64,000 nucleotides of DNA, taken from NCBI GenBank assembly GCA_003971905.1, contig RSEE01000025.1, positions 310,001 to 374,000 of the forward strand, in the 5' to 3' direction. Positions within the stretch are counted from its first letter, which is position 1; every line of letters begins with the position of its first letter. Shown piece after piece: positions 1 to 12,350 of this stretch. Made by a program: the position numbers and the translations under genes. The notes under the pieces were generated by a model that was not told the origin of the DNA, searched no databases, and worked only from the letters and a program-made list of their open reading frames with translations. The DNA is from Moniliella sp. 'wahieum'. Lineage: Eukaryota; Basidiomycota; Moniliellomycetes; Moniliellales; Moniliellaceae.

Positions 1-484
1 GCGAATGTGAGTGGTCTCCACCTCAACACCTTTGATCATCGAGATCGCATGGGCATGGGGCGCAATGTGGCCTTGGAGCTTTTTGCAGATGCCATCGATA
101 AACTGATGCGGGGTGACAAAGACAAGCAAGTTGGCGTCCTTGGCCGTCTCGACAGGGTCGGGGCACGCATGAATGTTTTGGGGAAGGGGGACACCGGGCA
201 GGTACTTGACATTCTCGTGGTCTTGGTTGATAATGTCGGTCAAGTTGCGACCTTGGATTTGCTCCTCATATACGTACATCCACACCCGCTCTTGGAACAG
301 GTGGGGGAACTTGCTCACATTCTCGCCAATGATCTTAGCAATGGCGCTGCCCCTGTAGAAAGGAGAATCAAGCAGGTGCGCGTTAGTGTCGGCAATGCTT
401 TCGCAGACAGAGAAACACGCACCAGTTGCCGGAGCCAATGATGGCAATTTTGAACTGCTTGCCGGTGGGAACGATGCCAGACAT
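1..484 (-). CDS. GPD1: NAD-dependent glycerol-3-phosphate dehydrogenase, 5' part
   Basis: This gene encodes the cytosolic enzyme that reduces dihydroxyacetone phosphate to glycerol 3-phosphate, which feeds glycerol osmolyte and lipid synthesis. The protein begins [20 protein letters not shown], carrying the GxGxxG Rossmann loop, and continues through the conserved [17 protein letters not shown] and [16 protein letters not shown] stretches. Exon 1 is 484-423. A 70-base intron (422-353) has a GTGCGT donor, an ACTAAC branch site and a CTACAG acceptor, and splicing restores the Trp-Gly of the NAD loop. Exon 2 runs off the left edge, so the substrate domain is missing from the window. The frame is clean. 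The gene is divergent from the zinc-transporter gene at 2.95 kb. Confidence 0.93.
353..422 (-). other. GPD1 intron 1
   Basis: This is a 70-base spliceosomal intron with donor GTGCGT, branch ACTAAC and acceptor CTACAG. It lies in phase 2 inside the NAD-binding loop. Removing it joins GGCAACTG to GGGC, giving Asn-Trp-Gly. Confidence 0.9.
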
Positions 485-2951
485 GATGGGGCTGCTGAGG
501 AGGGAGGGAGATAGTGTGGGGGGGGTGAAGAGAAGGGGGTTCAGTGATGGTGGGGAGGGGGGTATTTAAATATTCTGGCAGGCTGGGAGCTTGTGAAGTT
601 ACACTGATTGGCCAACCCAATCGGGGCAAGCGGGATAGGGAGGGCAGCAGTGGGGTTGTCATTGGCCGTGTTCCACTCCCATTGGTCCCCCTGTACCGCT
701 CGGCCCACGCGATGAGCGCGATGAAATGAATGAGCGCGATGAGTCAATGGGCTGCCGGACGCAGGATACGAGATGTAAGATGCATGATGCACAATCGCTA
801 CTCGGCGGATGGGCACCTCCCAGATGCCCCCAGCGGCCGAGTGCCCGGCTGGATGTTGCGTTTGGAGTTCGAGGTGCGACGTGGCCGTCGCCGTGGTGTT
901 GGTCGCTCGTGTCCGCCGTCGTGGCAGCGCCCAGTGAGACGCGGCGGCCCACTAGCCGTCGCGCACCTGGTTTGACAAGCCCCGGCGGATCCGGCACACT
1001 GGCCATGTGCCTTCTCGTGCTGGCTCCACTGACCAAGCGTCACGCCACGCGTCATGCGTCATGCGTCGTACATCCCTTCGTCGTCACTCGCCACTCGCAG
1101 CGCGCCATTCAAGCGCCACGCTCTCAGGCTCTCAAGTTTCAAGCGTCGCTGTCGCCTGCCACCCATGGCCGCCCACCAGGGAATCAGCAGCCGCTCAGCG
1201 CGTCCGTCCAACCCGCCCTTTGCTCCGCCCCGGCGAGCGGCGGCATTATGCACACCGGCGGCTCCCACGCTCCCCAACCTTTGTTGCACCGATCCTCCCA
1301 ACTTCCGTCGGCTCCGCGCCACGCAACAGATCGCCACCAATCATTAATCAGATCCAGATTGCGCGTTGTCATCGACCATCATGCATCATGCATTGCATGC
1401 ATCCTTGATGCAGATGGACTCGAGTCCTAGCAAATGCCTCACGGTTCTCTGTTGTTCGCGATTTGCAATCCGGCCGAGAGGAGATGGTTTGGCGGCTTAA
1501 CGATTCACGATATTCACGACTATCGATTATCGACGATCAGCTAATAGTAACGTGTATCGGGTAACCTATGCATTAGATGACCTAAATGCTTAGTCGACGC
1601 AATGGTGCCAGCTCGACTCAAACGATCTTGGTGTGCCTGCCATCGCAAGTAGCCAGTTTTTCCTTCCAGCCGGTCCCATCCTGTCTTGGCTGCTGCTCTT
1701 ATTTTACTCAGTACTCATCCCAGCTCAGCGCTCATCGATCATCCCGCCTGTCGACCGACCCCACATTCGGGTCTTCTCCTATCTAATAGTACTCTCGAGA
1801 CGGTCTGGTACGTGGGCATCGATCTCTGCGATCTCCTTACCATTATTTTTGGCCATCCCACTGCTGGCAATTTTTGTATGGATCCCGAGAAACTTGACGC
1901 TTTCCTTCCCATTGTCCTTTCGGCCTCGGGTCGAACCAGCTCAATGTGCAGGGTTCTCATCGCCACACGGCCTTCGTACGCGGTACTAGTCCGCCACCAA
2001 TACACGGCCCTCGCCTTTCCCCCCCATAACATCAACGGGGGAGGAGACGCCCAGTAGATGTCATCTCACAGAGACTGTTGATAGTGCATTATATGCAGAC
2101 AGGAAAACAGGACCGAGGTGAGCGCCCGGGATACGAAACAGCCACAACAGAGGCTGTCATGTACCATTCTCGCGATAGGCTAGCCAGAGGGCACCATCCT
2201 GGGTATTACTGGTAGCACCAATAGCACTTCTTCCACCTGTAAGCAGCATCGATTGGGAAAAGCCTCGCCAAAATATGCCTGCACCACCTGTCGGTGACTG
2301 CGCCAAGCAAGTCGGAAGGGAGACAGGCAACGGCTAGCTCCATCTCATCCACTTTCGTCCTAGAGGTGCCCACTTTTTCATGCAAGTCTCGAGCTTCTAT
2401 CATGTGGCGGGGATACAAGGGGGAGGGGTGGGGAGCATGCCGTAGACATGTGTGCCCTGTGGGAAAGCGTTGTTGGCCATGCAAAGCACCCCGCTGTGTG
2501 CCCGGCTATTGGTCGCATTGCAACACGTGTGGGCAGAGATACTGGGGATCCTCCGTCGACGGTGCTACCCGCCGAGAGGTGGGATAGATGAGGACGGAAA
2601 TTCTGAAACGGAAGCTCCACGTCCTAATGCCTAATCGGCTTGGACGTTAGCACGGGGGCAGCGGTGGCGCCTGCGCGCCAGCCGGGCTGTCATGCGCCAC
2701 ATACGCACAGGGGCAGTGTGGCGTGCGTCGCGCCAGGCCCAGCCTGGCCCAGCGCAGGCGCCAGCTTCCAGCTTCCCGAGCAGGCAAGTCGGCTGGGCAT
2801 GCCATGTTGGGATGCAGGGGGCACGGCACAGGCCAAACGCCCCACTCGCCCTTCGGCTGCAGACCATCCCACCCAACGCCCCCTCCACCACCGCCGCTTC
2901 CACTTCCCCTGCCACCGCCACACCCACTCCCACCGCCACCGCCCCGTTGCG
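485..2951. other. Intergenic region between GPD1 and the ZRG17-like gene
   Basis: This 2.5 kb divergent interval has no ORF with protein-like composition. The overlapping frames here are low-complexity Arg/Pro/Ser translations of GC-rich DNA. It holds an ATGCAT-rich repeat at about 1377-1403, a short GTCATGC repeat near 1049-1065, and several ATCGAT-type motifs near 1515-1540. Promoters of both flanking genes must lie here. Confidence 0.6.
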
Positions 2952-5764
2952 ATGGTCGTACTGACGCCAGCCTGAACCGCCGCTCCCTCGCGCCGCCCAC
3001 AAAAAGTCGGTCCGCAGCCTGACGCGCGAGTATGAGCAGCAGCATGGGCCCCAACCTCTGGCGCAGGACGAGGCGGCGGCCGCGCGGCACTCAATCCTCC
3101 TCAAGATCCACCGCCGCAAGCAGAGCCAGGAGAAGACCGAGCGTGAGTGGTCCGCCCAACAGCAGCTGCAGCTCTCCCCCCAAACCCCGCCCCAATGCGC
3201 CGACGACCACGAGCACCAAGACGAAGAGGGCGACCAACTATCTGACCTCCCCGGCATGACGCGCTCTGTGTCGCTCACTGTACCCGGTGTGCACGCAGCC
3301 TCTCCCGTGCTCCCTCTTCCCGCCACATCCATGACGCCCGCCGAGCGGCGTGCTCATTCCCGAATCCACTCCGTGCGCACTCGCGCAACCTCTCCGTCTT
3401 CTTTCCCCGCCCCGGATCTGAGGCCGAAGCCGAGGCCGACGCCGAGCGCGCCCGCGCTACTTATCTTGCTCCCGTTCACGCACGCACACCCTCCACAGCG
3501 CATGCGCGTACGCCAAGTATGTATCAGCCCCCGCTCGAAACGCCCTCACTTCTGGCACCCCCGCCCCGCGTTCTCAGTTGGGGCTGGGGACGGCTTCGGC
3601 GTATGGACCGTCTGGCCTGGCACGTCATTCCTCCTTGACCCTCTCCACCTCGGCCAATGCTCTAACCCCACCAGGAGGGGGCACGCATTGGAACGATCTT
3701 CCGCGTTCTGGTTCCTCAGATTCCACCACCCACACTGCTTCTTCCTCCCAGACCCGGCACAAACCTCACCCACACCGGGCTTCAGTCATGTACCAATTCG
3801 AGGCTACACCTCCATCCTCGTCACTGGGGTGCCCGGCAACAGCAATGGCGGCCAACATGCCCGGCTCATCGTATCCTACCCAAGCTCACGAGCACGACCA
3901 CCACGACCATAGCCACAGCCATGCTCATGTCCACACCCCAGAAAACGACGAGAGTCCTGCGATCCGCTTGATGCAAGCGGTCCCAACGGGTTGGTCCAAC
4001 CGCATTGTTCCCTTGCTGCGCGGGCCCGCAGGGTGGGCGGGCTGTGTTTGGTACGATTCATTTCCTTCTGGGGGGAGCGCTGTGGGTGCTGGGACAAACC
4101 CGAGACTCGCTCGCACTGGCCGGGCTGGGGTACCTGGTCGTGTTTGATGCGATGGGCATCTGGTCCGATGTGGTTGCCTACCTGTCCGAGGGACCTACCA
4201 CGCCACCTCCCGTGGTTGGAGTCGATGGTAAAGCACGAGCGAGCGCGTTGCTCCGGCCCTATGCCCGAACAAGGGACGAAACAGTGTGGCAATTTGCCCA
4301 AGTGGTTTATCTTTTGTTTGCGGGCGTGTATGTGATCAAAGAGTCGGTCGAACATGCGCTCGTGGCGGGTTCGACGGGCCACGATACCGCCGCCCTCGGT
4401 GGCGGGGAACACCATGTGACCCCCCATGCCGAGTCCGAGGTGGGTGTAGAATTGCCAACCAGTATGATTGCGCTCGCGATGGCCATGTGCAGCTTTGCGC
4501 TTTTGGTCTTGCGCAACCATGCTTCTCTCTTGGCCGCATCGGGAATGAGCACAGCTGCTGGAGGCTCCTTGACGGGGCAAGGCGCCAGTCATCGGCTCGG
4601 GCTCCGTCTTGGGCAGCGCCCCGGGCGCAGTGGTGGCTGCTCCCGTTCTAGCTTTGTTGGCCAACCCATTTGGAGCGATGGTGCTGTTCTTTTCAGCTTC
4701 GTTGTTGGTTGCTGGGCTGGCTATGCCCCAGGCGCAAGTAGCTGCGCTGGATAAGGTCCTGGCCCCTCTGGAAGCGGTGGTAATGCTCTCGATTGCCTCT
4801 CCGGCTGCCAAGCAGCTCGGGCTGGTTTTACTCCAGAGTCCGCCCCCGCCCACTGCGGGACCGTATGTGCAGCTGGTCAAGGCGCTCCAGCATCTGCAAG
4901 ACCATCCGCTTGTAGTGTCCATCCCTGCTCCCAAAGTGTGGCAGCTGAGTCCGCCGGCGGCGGGTGTGATGTCCGGGGCGGCAACGGGCAAGGGCGTGAT
5001 TGCGAGCTGGGCCGCCGCAAAGTGTACCCCCGGTCCATCCGTCGCTCGTTGCTCACGTTACTGTGTTTCTTCAGCCCGAGGCGAGCGTGAACGATGTGGC
5101 GGAAATTACCCAGTTGGCGTGGGAACGTTGTGCTCCAGCTGTGGGTGCGCTTTCGTTGCCCGGCCAGCAAGTTCCCGCTACCCCCGGCACTCGTCTTCGT
5201 GGCTCCCTCCGAGCAGGCGAGCTGCTGGTCTCTGTTTCGAGGTGGGGGGCAGTAGAGCAATTGCGAGACGAGCTGGGTGCCAGTGCGATGGATCATCATG
5301 GTAATTGCGGCCATGACCACGACCATAATCACGACCATAATCACGACCACAATCATGGCTATGATCACGGTCATGACCATGACCCTCAGTCCCACTCCCA
5401 TCCTCAATTTTGCGGGTTCGCCGGCCATGACCACGGCCATTTCCACCCCTCCCCTCGTACCAGCGGGCATGGCGCTGAGCAGGAGGTGCATGGGCATGAT
5501 CCATACACCCCCATCCCTTTGCACTCCTATACCCCTGGCACAGAACAGACTTACCACTCGCATCATGAGCCTGCTTCTGCCGCCTCGTCTGCACCTGGGC
5601 TGCACACGACCTCTCCCGCACCACACTCGCTTCAGGCTCATGCAACGCTCAGCCCTGCCTCCAATGCCCATGCTCCGGCCGGTGCGCCAAGTCCACGAAC
5701 CAGTGGGGTGGGGACCCGGAGGCACGCCCGCACCGAGACACAGATTGGAATGTCTTGGCTCTAA
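2952..5764 (+). CDS. ZRG17: Zrg17-like cation diffusion facilitator (ER zinc transporter), frames broken
   Basis: This is a probable CDF-family zinc transporter. Yeast Zrg17 pairs with Msc2 to bring zinc into the ER. An N-terminal basic segment (HSILLKIHRRKQSQEK near 3090) leads to a first His tract (HEHDHHDHSHSHAHVH at 3886-3935). The membrane core follows: FGTIHFLLGGALWVLG, a YLVVFDAMGIWSD helix, ETVWQFAQVVYLLFAGVYV, then LANPFGAMVLFFSASLLV. A CDF-like cytoplasmic stretch (LVAHVTVFLQPEASV) precedes a long second His-rich tail at about 5283-5460. The stop is TAA at 5762. The reading frame changes several times without splice signals, so this is a span and not a translatable CDS. The ATG at 2952 is the best start seen but is uncertain. 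Msc2 is the alternative assignment. Confidence 0.65.
5283..5460 (+). repeat. His/Asp/Asn-coding tract with HDHNHD-type repeats
   Basis: A tandem run of CAC/CAT, GAC and AAT codons (about 5299-5392) encodes repeated His-Asp-His-Asn. Looser His-rich sequence follows to 5460. It lies in the C-terminal part of the zinc transporter and fits a metal-binding loop. Confidence 0.8.
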
Positions 5765-6602
5765 AAGCGAGGCTACCTACGTTTCATCATGCTTACTTGT
5801 GTTTCCACACAGAGCTGTTTTTATTATTGCCTTTGGGCAACGCCATCTTGATATCTATTGTAGAGACTGTCGTTTCTCCTCCTATCGGACGCTGGAGAGC
5901 TGGCAATGCACAAACAAAAACTCTGTCCTGGGGACCGTGGTAGGCCGTAGGAGGCGCAAGGCGCGGTTAGGGGGTACAGGTGATGGTATTCGTTGAGGGG
6001 CAGATTTGGGATGGCAGTGGGTGGTGGAAGAGTTAAAGCCGACGGCGATGTGGTCGATTAGTGTCCAGCGTGCCTGTCGATAGACGGTGAACCGGTCAAG
6101 CTTCAAGACCGCTTCCCACAGTCTTGTCTGGCGGAGTGGCGAGTGACGCTCTCAGGAGCTCCGATGCCACTGGGTTAGGAACGCAGGGCAAGAGAGGCTG
6201 TCGAAGCGGGGCATATTCCTATGCCTGTGGCTCTGGCTCGTCTGGCGCCTGCCTGTGCGTTGCACCGCGTGCGCCTGTGCCTGCCTGCCTTGCCCACCCC
6301 CTTGCCGCAGGCACCAGGCAGGAGACCCCGTGCAGCCACAGCGGCGAGTGGCGCAGGCCGATCATGCTGGTCACCGGCCATGCATCATGCATCCCACCAC
6401 AGGAGACGGCTGCATAGCTTTGCGCGCCCAGACACGGCGCTTGGGCCATATACCATCCGGCGCATCCACTCCGCCGGTGCTCGGCCGGCAACGCCTGCGC
6501 CGCCTGCTGCTCCACTTGCGGGTGCAGATGCGGTGCAGCACCACCCACGCGCCTGCTTTGTTTCTCCCTTTCCCTCCCGCGCCCATCCTGCCCGCCATCT
6601 GC
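5765..6602. other. Intergenic region
   Basis: About 840 bases lie between the zinc-transporter stop and the RhoGEF start. An ATGCATC repeat lies at 6379-6393. I see no gene. Confidence 0.5.
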
Positions 6603-9600
6603 ATGGCTGCCACCGCCCACGAGCCTGTGCGTCTGCGCACCCAGCTGCTCAACCTCAGCTGCGCACCCACCAGCCCGCTCCTCAGCCCCAGCCCCCCCTC
6701 CCGCCTCTGGCCCCTGCCTCTGGCCTCGCCCTCGCCCTCGCCCTCGCCCTCGCCCAGCATGCCTCCTACAACGGGCTCCAGCACCAGTCGCGAATCCTTT
6801 GCGTCTGCGCTGGCCCTCACCCCCGCCCCAAGCCCCGCATCCGCCCGCCCGTCCCACTTCTTTTCGCCCATGCCCTCGCCCTCACCCTCACCTTCGCCCG
6901 CAGCCCACACCACCCAACACCAAACCCGCCTCAACGCTCCTCGTATTTATCCTCCACAGCCCTTAGCCCGTCCCACCATCAACTGCCTCCCTCCTTTCCT
7001 TCCCCGGTCTCGGTCCCAATAGCAGCGCGTTACGCATACAACATCCCGCCGCTCTACTCTCACCCCTCGTCTTCAGCCGAGACTGGCGTTCCAGTCCCCC
7101 CGGTAGAGAATGCAGCCAAACCAGCGCCGGTCGCCCCGCTGCCCCTCCACCCCCGGTCTGGTCAGGGTTCGTGGCCTATCTTATCCTCGCAACCCCAGTC
7201 CGCTGGTGACGACAGTCTCCGCCTGGGTAGCTGCCCTGGCCAACATCGCCCGCATCGGTCCAAAACTAAAAGCCGGCGATTGAGGAAACACAAACGACAG
7301 GAGCAGGTCACCCCCCGAAAATGCCTGCGCCCACCAGCCAGCACGCCAGTGAAATACAGCCCACCGTTTTCCCATCCCTCCGCCGCCCCTCAGAAAACGC
7401 TTGCACGTATCCCACCTGCCATCCAGAACGTTCACCTGCTCGCCCAACATGCAACAGAGGCGGTGCGCGTTCTGTCTCGATGCCAAACTCGCCTACGGGC
7501 TCCACCCAGAAACTTGCCGCCGCCCATCATGAGGGGACCAAAAAGAGCACTCGTAACCTCATCCGTGCGCTTACGCGAAAAGGGAAGGCCTCATCCACCG
7601 CCACCATGGTATCTGGAAGAGTTGACAACCCAGTTCCCGGTGCGTTAAATTCTGTGGCTTTGGGGGTGATTTGACAACCCTGCTAACGCCTCTCTCACCC
7701 AGATTGTTCCCTCTTTCCTCCGAGCCTGTTACCAACCGCCGCTGGGTCCAATAGTGCAACGGAGAGTGCAACGGAGATGGTGGCCATCACGAGCAAAGAG
7801 TCCGTAAAGGACCAAACCTCTCCTCCAACAAATGCGTTGTCAAACAACGAATTAGCCACGGTCACACCCAAAAACCGTGCCCATAGAAATTCCCACGACC
7901 TCGCGCGCTGGGCCGGGTTGCGACTCATCTGATCAGACGCACCCATGTTGTCGATGCTGAACCGCATCAGCACGTCTCCTTGCCCCCTCCCCCTCTGAAG
8001 CAACTCCCACGGTAACCCCACCCAGCAGCACTGGCGCCATTCGTCGACTTCCTCCCACAGCCAGGTCTGGCCAGCGTGCCTCGCCCAAAAAACGGGGGTG
8101 TTCCAGGCGGCGTAAGAGCGTCTACTCGCTGCTGGACTTTGCCCGCCCAACCGTAGATGAATCGGGCGGGGACGGTTTGGTGGGGGGCGCAGAACCGGCG
8201 CCGTGCCGACGAAGGTCGGTCGGTGAACCTGGGACACCATCGTCCGCACGTCCGCGACCTCAGCGGAGACACACTCCCTCCAGCGGTCGCTCTCCAAGCC
8301 GAGGTGTGCAAGCACTCCATGCCTTGACTCGAGCTACCTCAACCACGCCTTCCGGCAGGCGCTCGGCAACGAGCGATAGGCAGGACGTCACCCAAAAACG
8401 CCCGTCCTCTTTTATTGTGACTTCTGCTCACCGTGTCCCTCGTCCTATGCCGATGACCGCCCCCTCAACGCCCAATCGTAATCCTAGGTTGAGTCTTCCT
8501 ACTCTTCTGAATATCTCCCCCTCAGGAGACCAGCTGAAGCGCCCCCAATCCGTCAGTGCAATCCATGCTCTGACCGGAGTAGACCCAGCTGTTAAAGCCC
8601 ATTCTACGCTTCTGCCCCCCGAGCCATCTGGCTTCCTCGTGGGTTCCTGGAAGAACTGCACCGGATACGGTCAGATGGGACAAGCGCTCTAGGTTTGACC
8701 TCGACCGAGCCGCTTCCTAGCACGCTTCCCTTGGCTGATAATAGGTCCGTATCACGGCCGTCCGGATTGGATTCATCCATCTTCTCATCCCGGTGGTATC
8801 CTGAGAACGCACAACGTGCCTCATCGGAGGCTGAAGCGCGGGACAGTAGTAGCCGGCTTCCGTCGGCGCCTGTTCCGACTGCAAAGTCTGTCCGCCCGCC
8901 TGTTCACAATCCCATTGCCAAGCCCTACACTTTCCCACTGGCCACGGTCACCTTACCCAACATGGGGAAGCATCACTCCTTGTCGGCCAGTCCGGCCACC
9001 GCTCTTCCCTTGCGGTCGCTGTCGTCCCCATTGAATGACACAAAGCCGCATCTCCAGCCCCTACAATGGCTAGTCTCGATCTCAGCCAAATATCAGACGA
9101 TCAAGCGTTTTTAGCCGTGTTGGAACGGATGAGAAGCTTGCATCGCGCCGCGGCGACGACATCAGTCTCGCCATCGGCTGTGTCGAGTGCTATGCTAGCT
9201 CGGAGCGAATCTACCAGGAGCGAATCGAGTCCCTCGCCTTCCAACACGACCGCCTCTACAGCCTGCTCTAACTTCTCCACTGCCGCCAGTCGAACTCTGT
9301 CGGACTCGATCCAGGCCATCCCCTGCTCTACGTCGATCGGCACACCGGGCGCAGCCGTTCCCATTCCTGATATTCCAACCAAGTACCTCACCGGAGGGCA
9401 CTCGCTCATGGTCCATACCGAACACCCTGCCCCAGCCACCAGGCCCGTTGGTTTGCGGCGCTCGAGCAGCATACGCGCGCCTTCCCCATCATCCTGGACC
9501 CCAGCTCCGTGTCCCATTTTGGTTCATGTAGGCCAGGCATCCGGCCAAAACCAACATGGAGGTCCGCCAGGAGGTGCGTTTGGGGACGATGGAGCGTGGC

Positions 9601-10519
9601 GCAAGGAAGTCCGGGCGCTTTTTGTGCTACGGGAGCTGGCTGTGACAGAACGGTCGTATTGTCGCCATTTGGAGGCGCTCTGGCTTGCGGTTAAGGCGAT
9701 TGAAGCCCGATCGGGGGCTACGTCCCTTCCCGTGCATCTCCGTTCTCTTTCCGATGTGCTGCCCATGTTTCTCTCCATCTCCCAAACCATCTCGGAGAAT
9801 CTGCGCGCCGACTTGACCGCCTCAGGAGTTGCTGCTGCCTTTTCGGCGGCGGCACCAGCGATGGAGGCTACCTTTGTAGCTTGGTCCTTTGCCTTGCCCG
9901 ACATTTTGACTGGCCTCCGTACCGTTGAAACAAGGATCGCCCGAACCTTACCCGTCCCCCATTCGGTCCCCGCCTATTTCGACGCGCACACTTGTTTCCC
10001 CAAAGGAAGGGAAGGAAGCGTCCGACGCACTCGACATGGGTTCCCCCCAGCGTCGCATCGCGCTGTATCGCATCGGTTTGGTCCGTCCTGCCCCACTTGC
10101 CACAGCAGAAAAAACCGATTCGTCTCAAGGCCCACAGTCACCTGCCGACGAGCCCGACCCGACCATGGGTCGGCCCTCCGGGCAGGATTTGAGCACCTCC
10201 TCCCATGGATTCCAGGAATCCAATGCCCCCGCTGCCGCTGGCTGCCCGTTGGGACCAAAGTTCCTTTCGGCCCTCGACATTGTCATCATGCCGTACGTTC
10301 ACTCCTCACCTTGTTGCGTGCCTGTTGGGACAGTGTTGGTGACTAACGCGCCGCTGTTTTCGCCCATTAGGACGCAACGGTTACCCCGCTACATTCTGCC
10401 TCCGCGACCTCCACAAAGCCACTCCGCCTGGCTCGTTGGCTTCGGAGCAGGTTGCTCACGCACTGGCCATTGTTGAGCGCCTCGCGGCGCTGAGCGACCT
10501 TGCCTCGCTCACGTATTAG
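6603..10519 (+). CDS. RhoGEF (DH-domain) protein, frames broken
   Basis: This is a guanine-nucleotide exchange factor for a Rho-type GTPase. The diagnostic part is the DH domain. It opens at about 9600 with RALFVLRELAVTERSYCRHL and closes with FLSALDIVIMP joined across an intron (10293-10370) to TQRLPRYIL, the conserved QRLPRY helix. The coding stop is TAG at 10517, soon after the DH domain, and I see no PH domain. The long N-terminal half is Ser/Pro-rich and disordered, with a PSPSPS tract (about 6724-6755). A small Cys motif, RRCAFCLDAKLAYGLHPETC, lies near 7451. A second intron (7640-7702) is supported by its GTGCGT donor and CTAAC branch site. Frames shift several times, so the ATG at 6603 is only a candidate start. 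Confidence 0.75.
10293..10370 (+). other. RhoGEF intron inside the DH domain
   Basis: This 78-base intron has donor GTACGT, branch GACTAAC and acceptor CATTAG. Splicing joins IMP to TQRLPRY. Confidence 0.85.
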
Positions 10520-11190
10520 TTCCCGCAGATTGTTGGCCGTATCACGTCCACATCTCCCTCTCACTCACCGACCAAAGACGTATATACCCCCTGTCTTCCG
10601 CTCTCTTCTTTTTGTTACCTTCTTTGCGTCCCGCCCTGGCCCCACCAACACATATACCACACATATATTGTTTCGTACCCTTCCCCTTCGCCACACGAAT
10701 CCGCTAAAAAGGAGAAGGTTCGATTCTGCCGCTTTAGGGTTCTTGGTGTGTTTGCTGGTATCTCTTTGGCCGGACCACAGTGCACCGACTGGATATAGTA
10801 GCTGGTTCTTGTAGAGGCTTCCCATTCCTTTTTCAATGCCCAATCCTCCTACTCCATTCCCTTGGGCCACATCCCCACACGACGACTTGTCAGCATGACA
10901 CGTTCACTGGGTCACTCCGAGTCTTGGTTGGGGAGGCGGGGGGTGACTGTGGCCTTATGTGGGTAGCACGACCCAGCGAATTTTCTTGCCCAGAGAGGGA
11001 GGTGCGAGATGCTGTGCCGCGGTGGCACGTGAACGGACACGACGGATGCCTGCGGCGATGCGACTGACGGGCGGGGGGATCGGAGCGCTGAGCCCGGTAG
11101 AACGCTGTGCGTAACTTATTTTACCCCAGCCTGGCCAGGCCCCCGGGCGGACCCAAGGAGGAGAGTACGTGCCTAGACTGCCGCTCCCCC

Positions 11191-11222
11191 ATCATGCATC
11201 ATGCACCATGCACCATGCATCA
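11191..11222. repeat. ATGCATC-type heptamer array
   Basis: Overlapping 7-base units ATGCATC and ATGCACC are built on the palindrome ATGCAT. Similar arrays recur across the window. Confidence 0.85.
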
Positions 11223-11472
11223 CACTCGTCCTGGGCGGGGGGATCGGCCGTCGGCGGTGTTGCTCCGTCGGTGTGGGATGCAGATCGGTGGTGCGATGCA
11301 TGATGTGTATGGTGATCGATGATGGATGACCGGTGGCGCTGTATCACGTGCGTGTCACATGTGATGCCATGTATGTCACACGCCACAGCAGGCACAGCGG
11401 CCGCAGCCCCGTAAGCGCGTAAGCGGAAAACGCAGCTCCTTCTATTTGTCCACCCCACAGCCCCCATCTCGA

Positions 11473-11486
11473 CCTAAGGCCTAAGG
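11473..11486. repeat. CCTAAGG x2
   Basis: Two exact tandem copies of CCTAAGG (arms CCT/AGG, centre A), creating an AGGCCT palindrome at the junction. Confidence 0.9.
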
Positions 11487-12350
11487 CCGAACCACAACTT
11501 GAAGCCAGACCGAGCCTCGGCCTCAGCGCCTCAGCGTTCAACCTCAGCACAGACACCACCCCGTGACACGCTTGAAAGCAACAATTAACGGTAATGACGT
11601 TACGCGTTATGCGTATAAAAATCCTGACACTGCGCCTTCTTCGGTTCTGGCGCGTGCCGTATATACAGCTGATGCAATCCATTGATACGGGTCACCGGTC
11701 TCACCGCCCCAGCGCCCACTATATATACCTGACGGTTCGGCGTTCGGCATCATGTTTCGCCAGCTGTGCCTCTGCCGGGGAACCCCCCTCTCCACAGATA
11801 CCAAAACGCCGCCGCATCCGCTGCCCCAGCACCGTCATCGTCATCCATCTTCTCACGTCCCGCAGCCGCATCTCAGCACATTTCCTACACACTTCCGACG
11901 GGCGGCACACATCACTGCCCGCCCGCCTTTTTTTCGCCCTCGCGTCGCACCAACTGCTGCGCTCCGACGATCGAGAATGGGTGTAGTGCAATCGAGCCAC
12001 CAATAAAAGGTGGTTGACTAGTGACTCCTGTGGCTTGACGTGTCCCCCCGAGGATCTCAGGTCTCTCAGGCGAAAGCATAACATCACACACTGCGTTTAC
12101 CCTGTACGTCGCACATACGGCCCAATCCCGCTTCTCGCTGTTTTGCTATCGCCGTTCTCTTCCTCCCTCCCCCCACCACGGCCTCATCAGTCGTATATGG
12201 TATTGACAGCTACCCAACGACACGATTCCTAGCATTTTCCTATCGACATCGCGCATATGACGACGGATCTGCCGCATTCCGAAGCTCTACAGCCCCTAAT
12301 AAGCATGGCAAGTGCTTGCTCCATCACCGGCCTATCTCACTACTACCTCC

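Larger units (their letters stand above)
10520..12350. other. Intergenic region with heptamer repeats
   Basis: No protein-like ORF is present. The region holds an ATGCATC/ATGCACC array at 11191-11222, two copies of CCTAAGG at 11473-11486, and TATA-like stretches near 10650-10670 and 11719-11727. An ATG at 12257 is an alternative, less supported start for the next gene. Confidence 0.6.

Noticed and set aside
3876-4991. 371-residue minus-strand ORF
   Set aside because: It is antisense to the zinc-transporter membrane core, whose plus-strand frames give clear helices and His motifs. Long antisense frames are expected in GC-rich coding DNA.
6221-7648. 475-residue Pro-rich plus-strand ORF as a single protein
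   Set aside because: Its first part lies in intergenic DNA and the frame competes with another carrying the PSPS tract. The coding signal moves between frames, so I treat it as part of the broken RhoGEF gene.
7695-8315. 206-residue minus-strand ORF
   Set aside because: The plus strand here reads SVYSLLDFARPTVDESGGDG and ITSKESVKDQTSPPTN in frame with the RhoGEF region. The minus frame has no domain.
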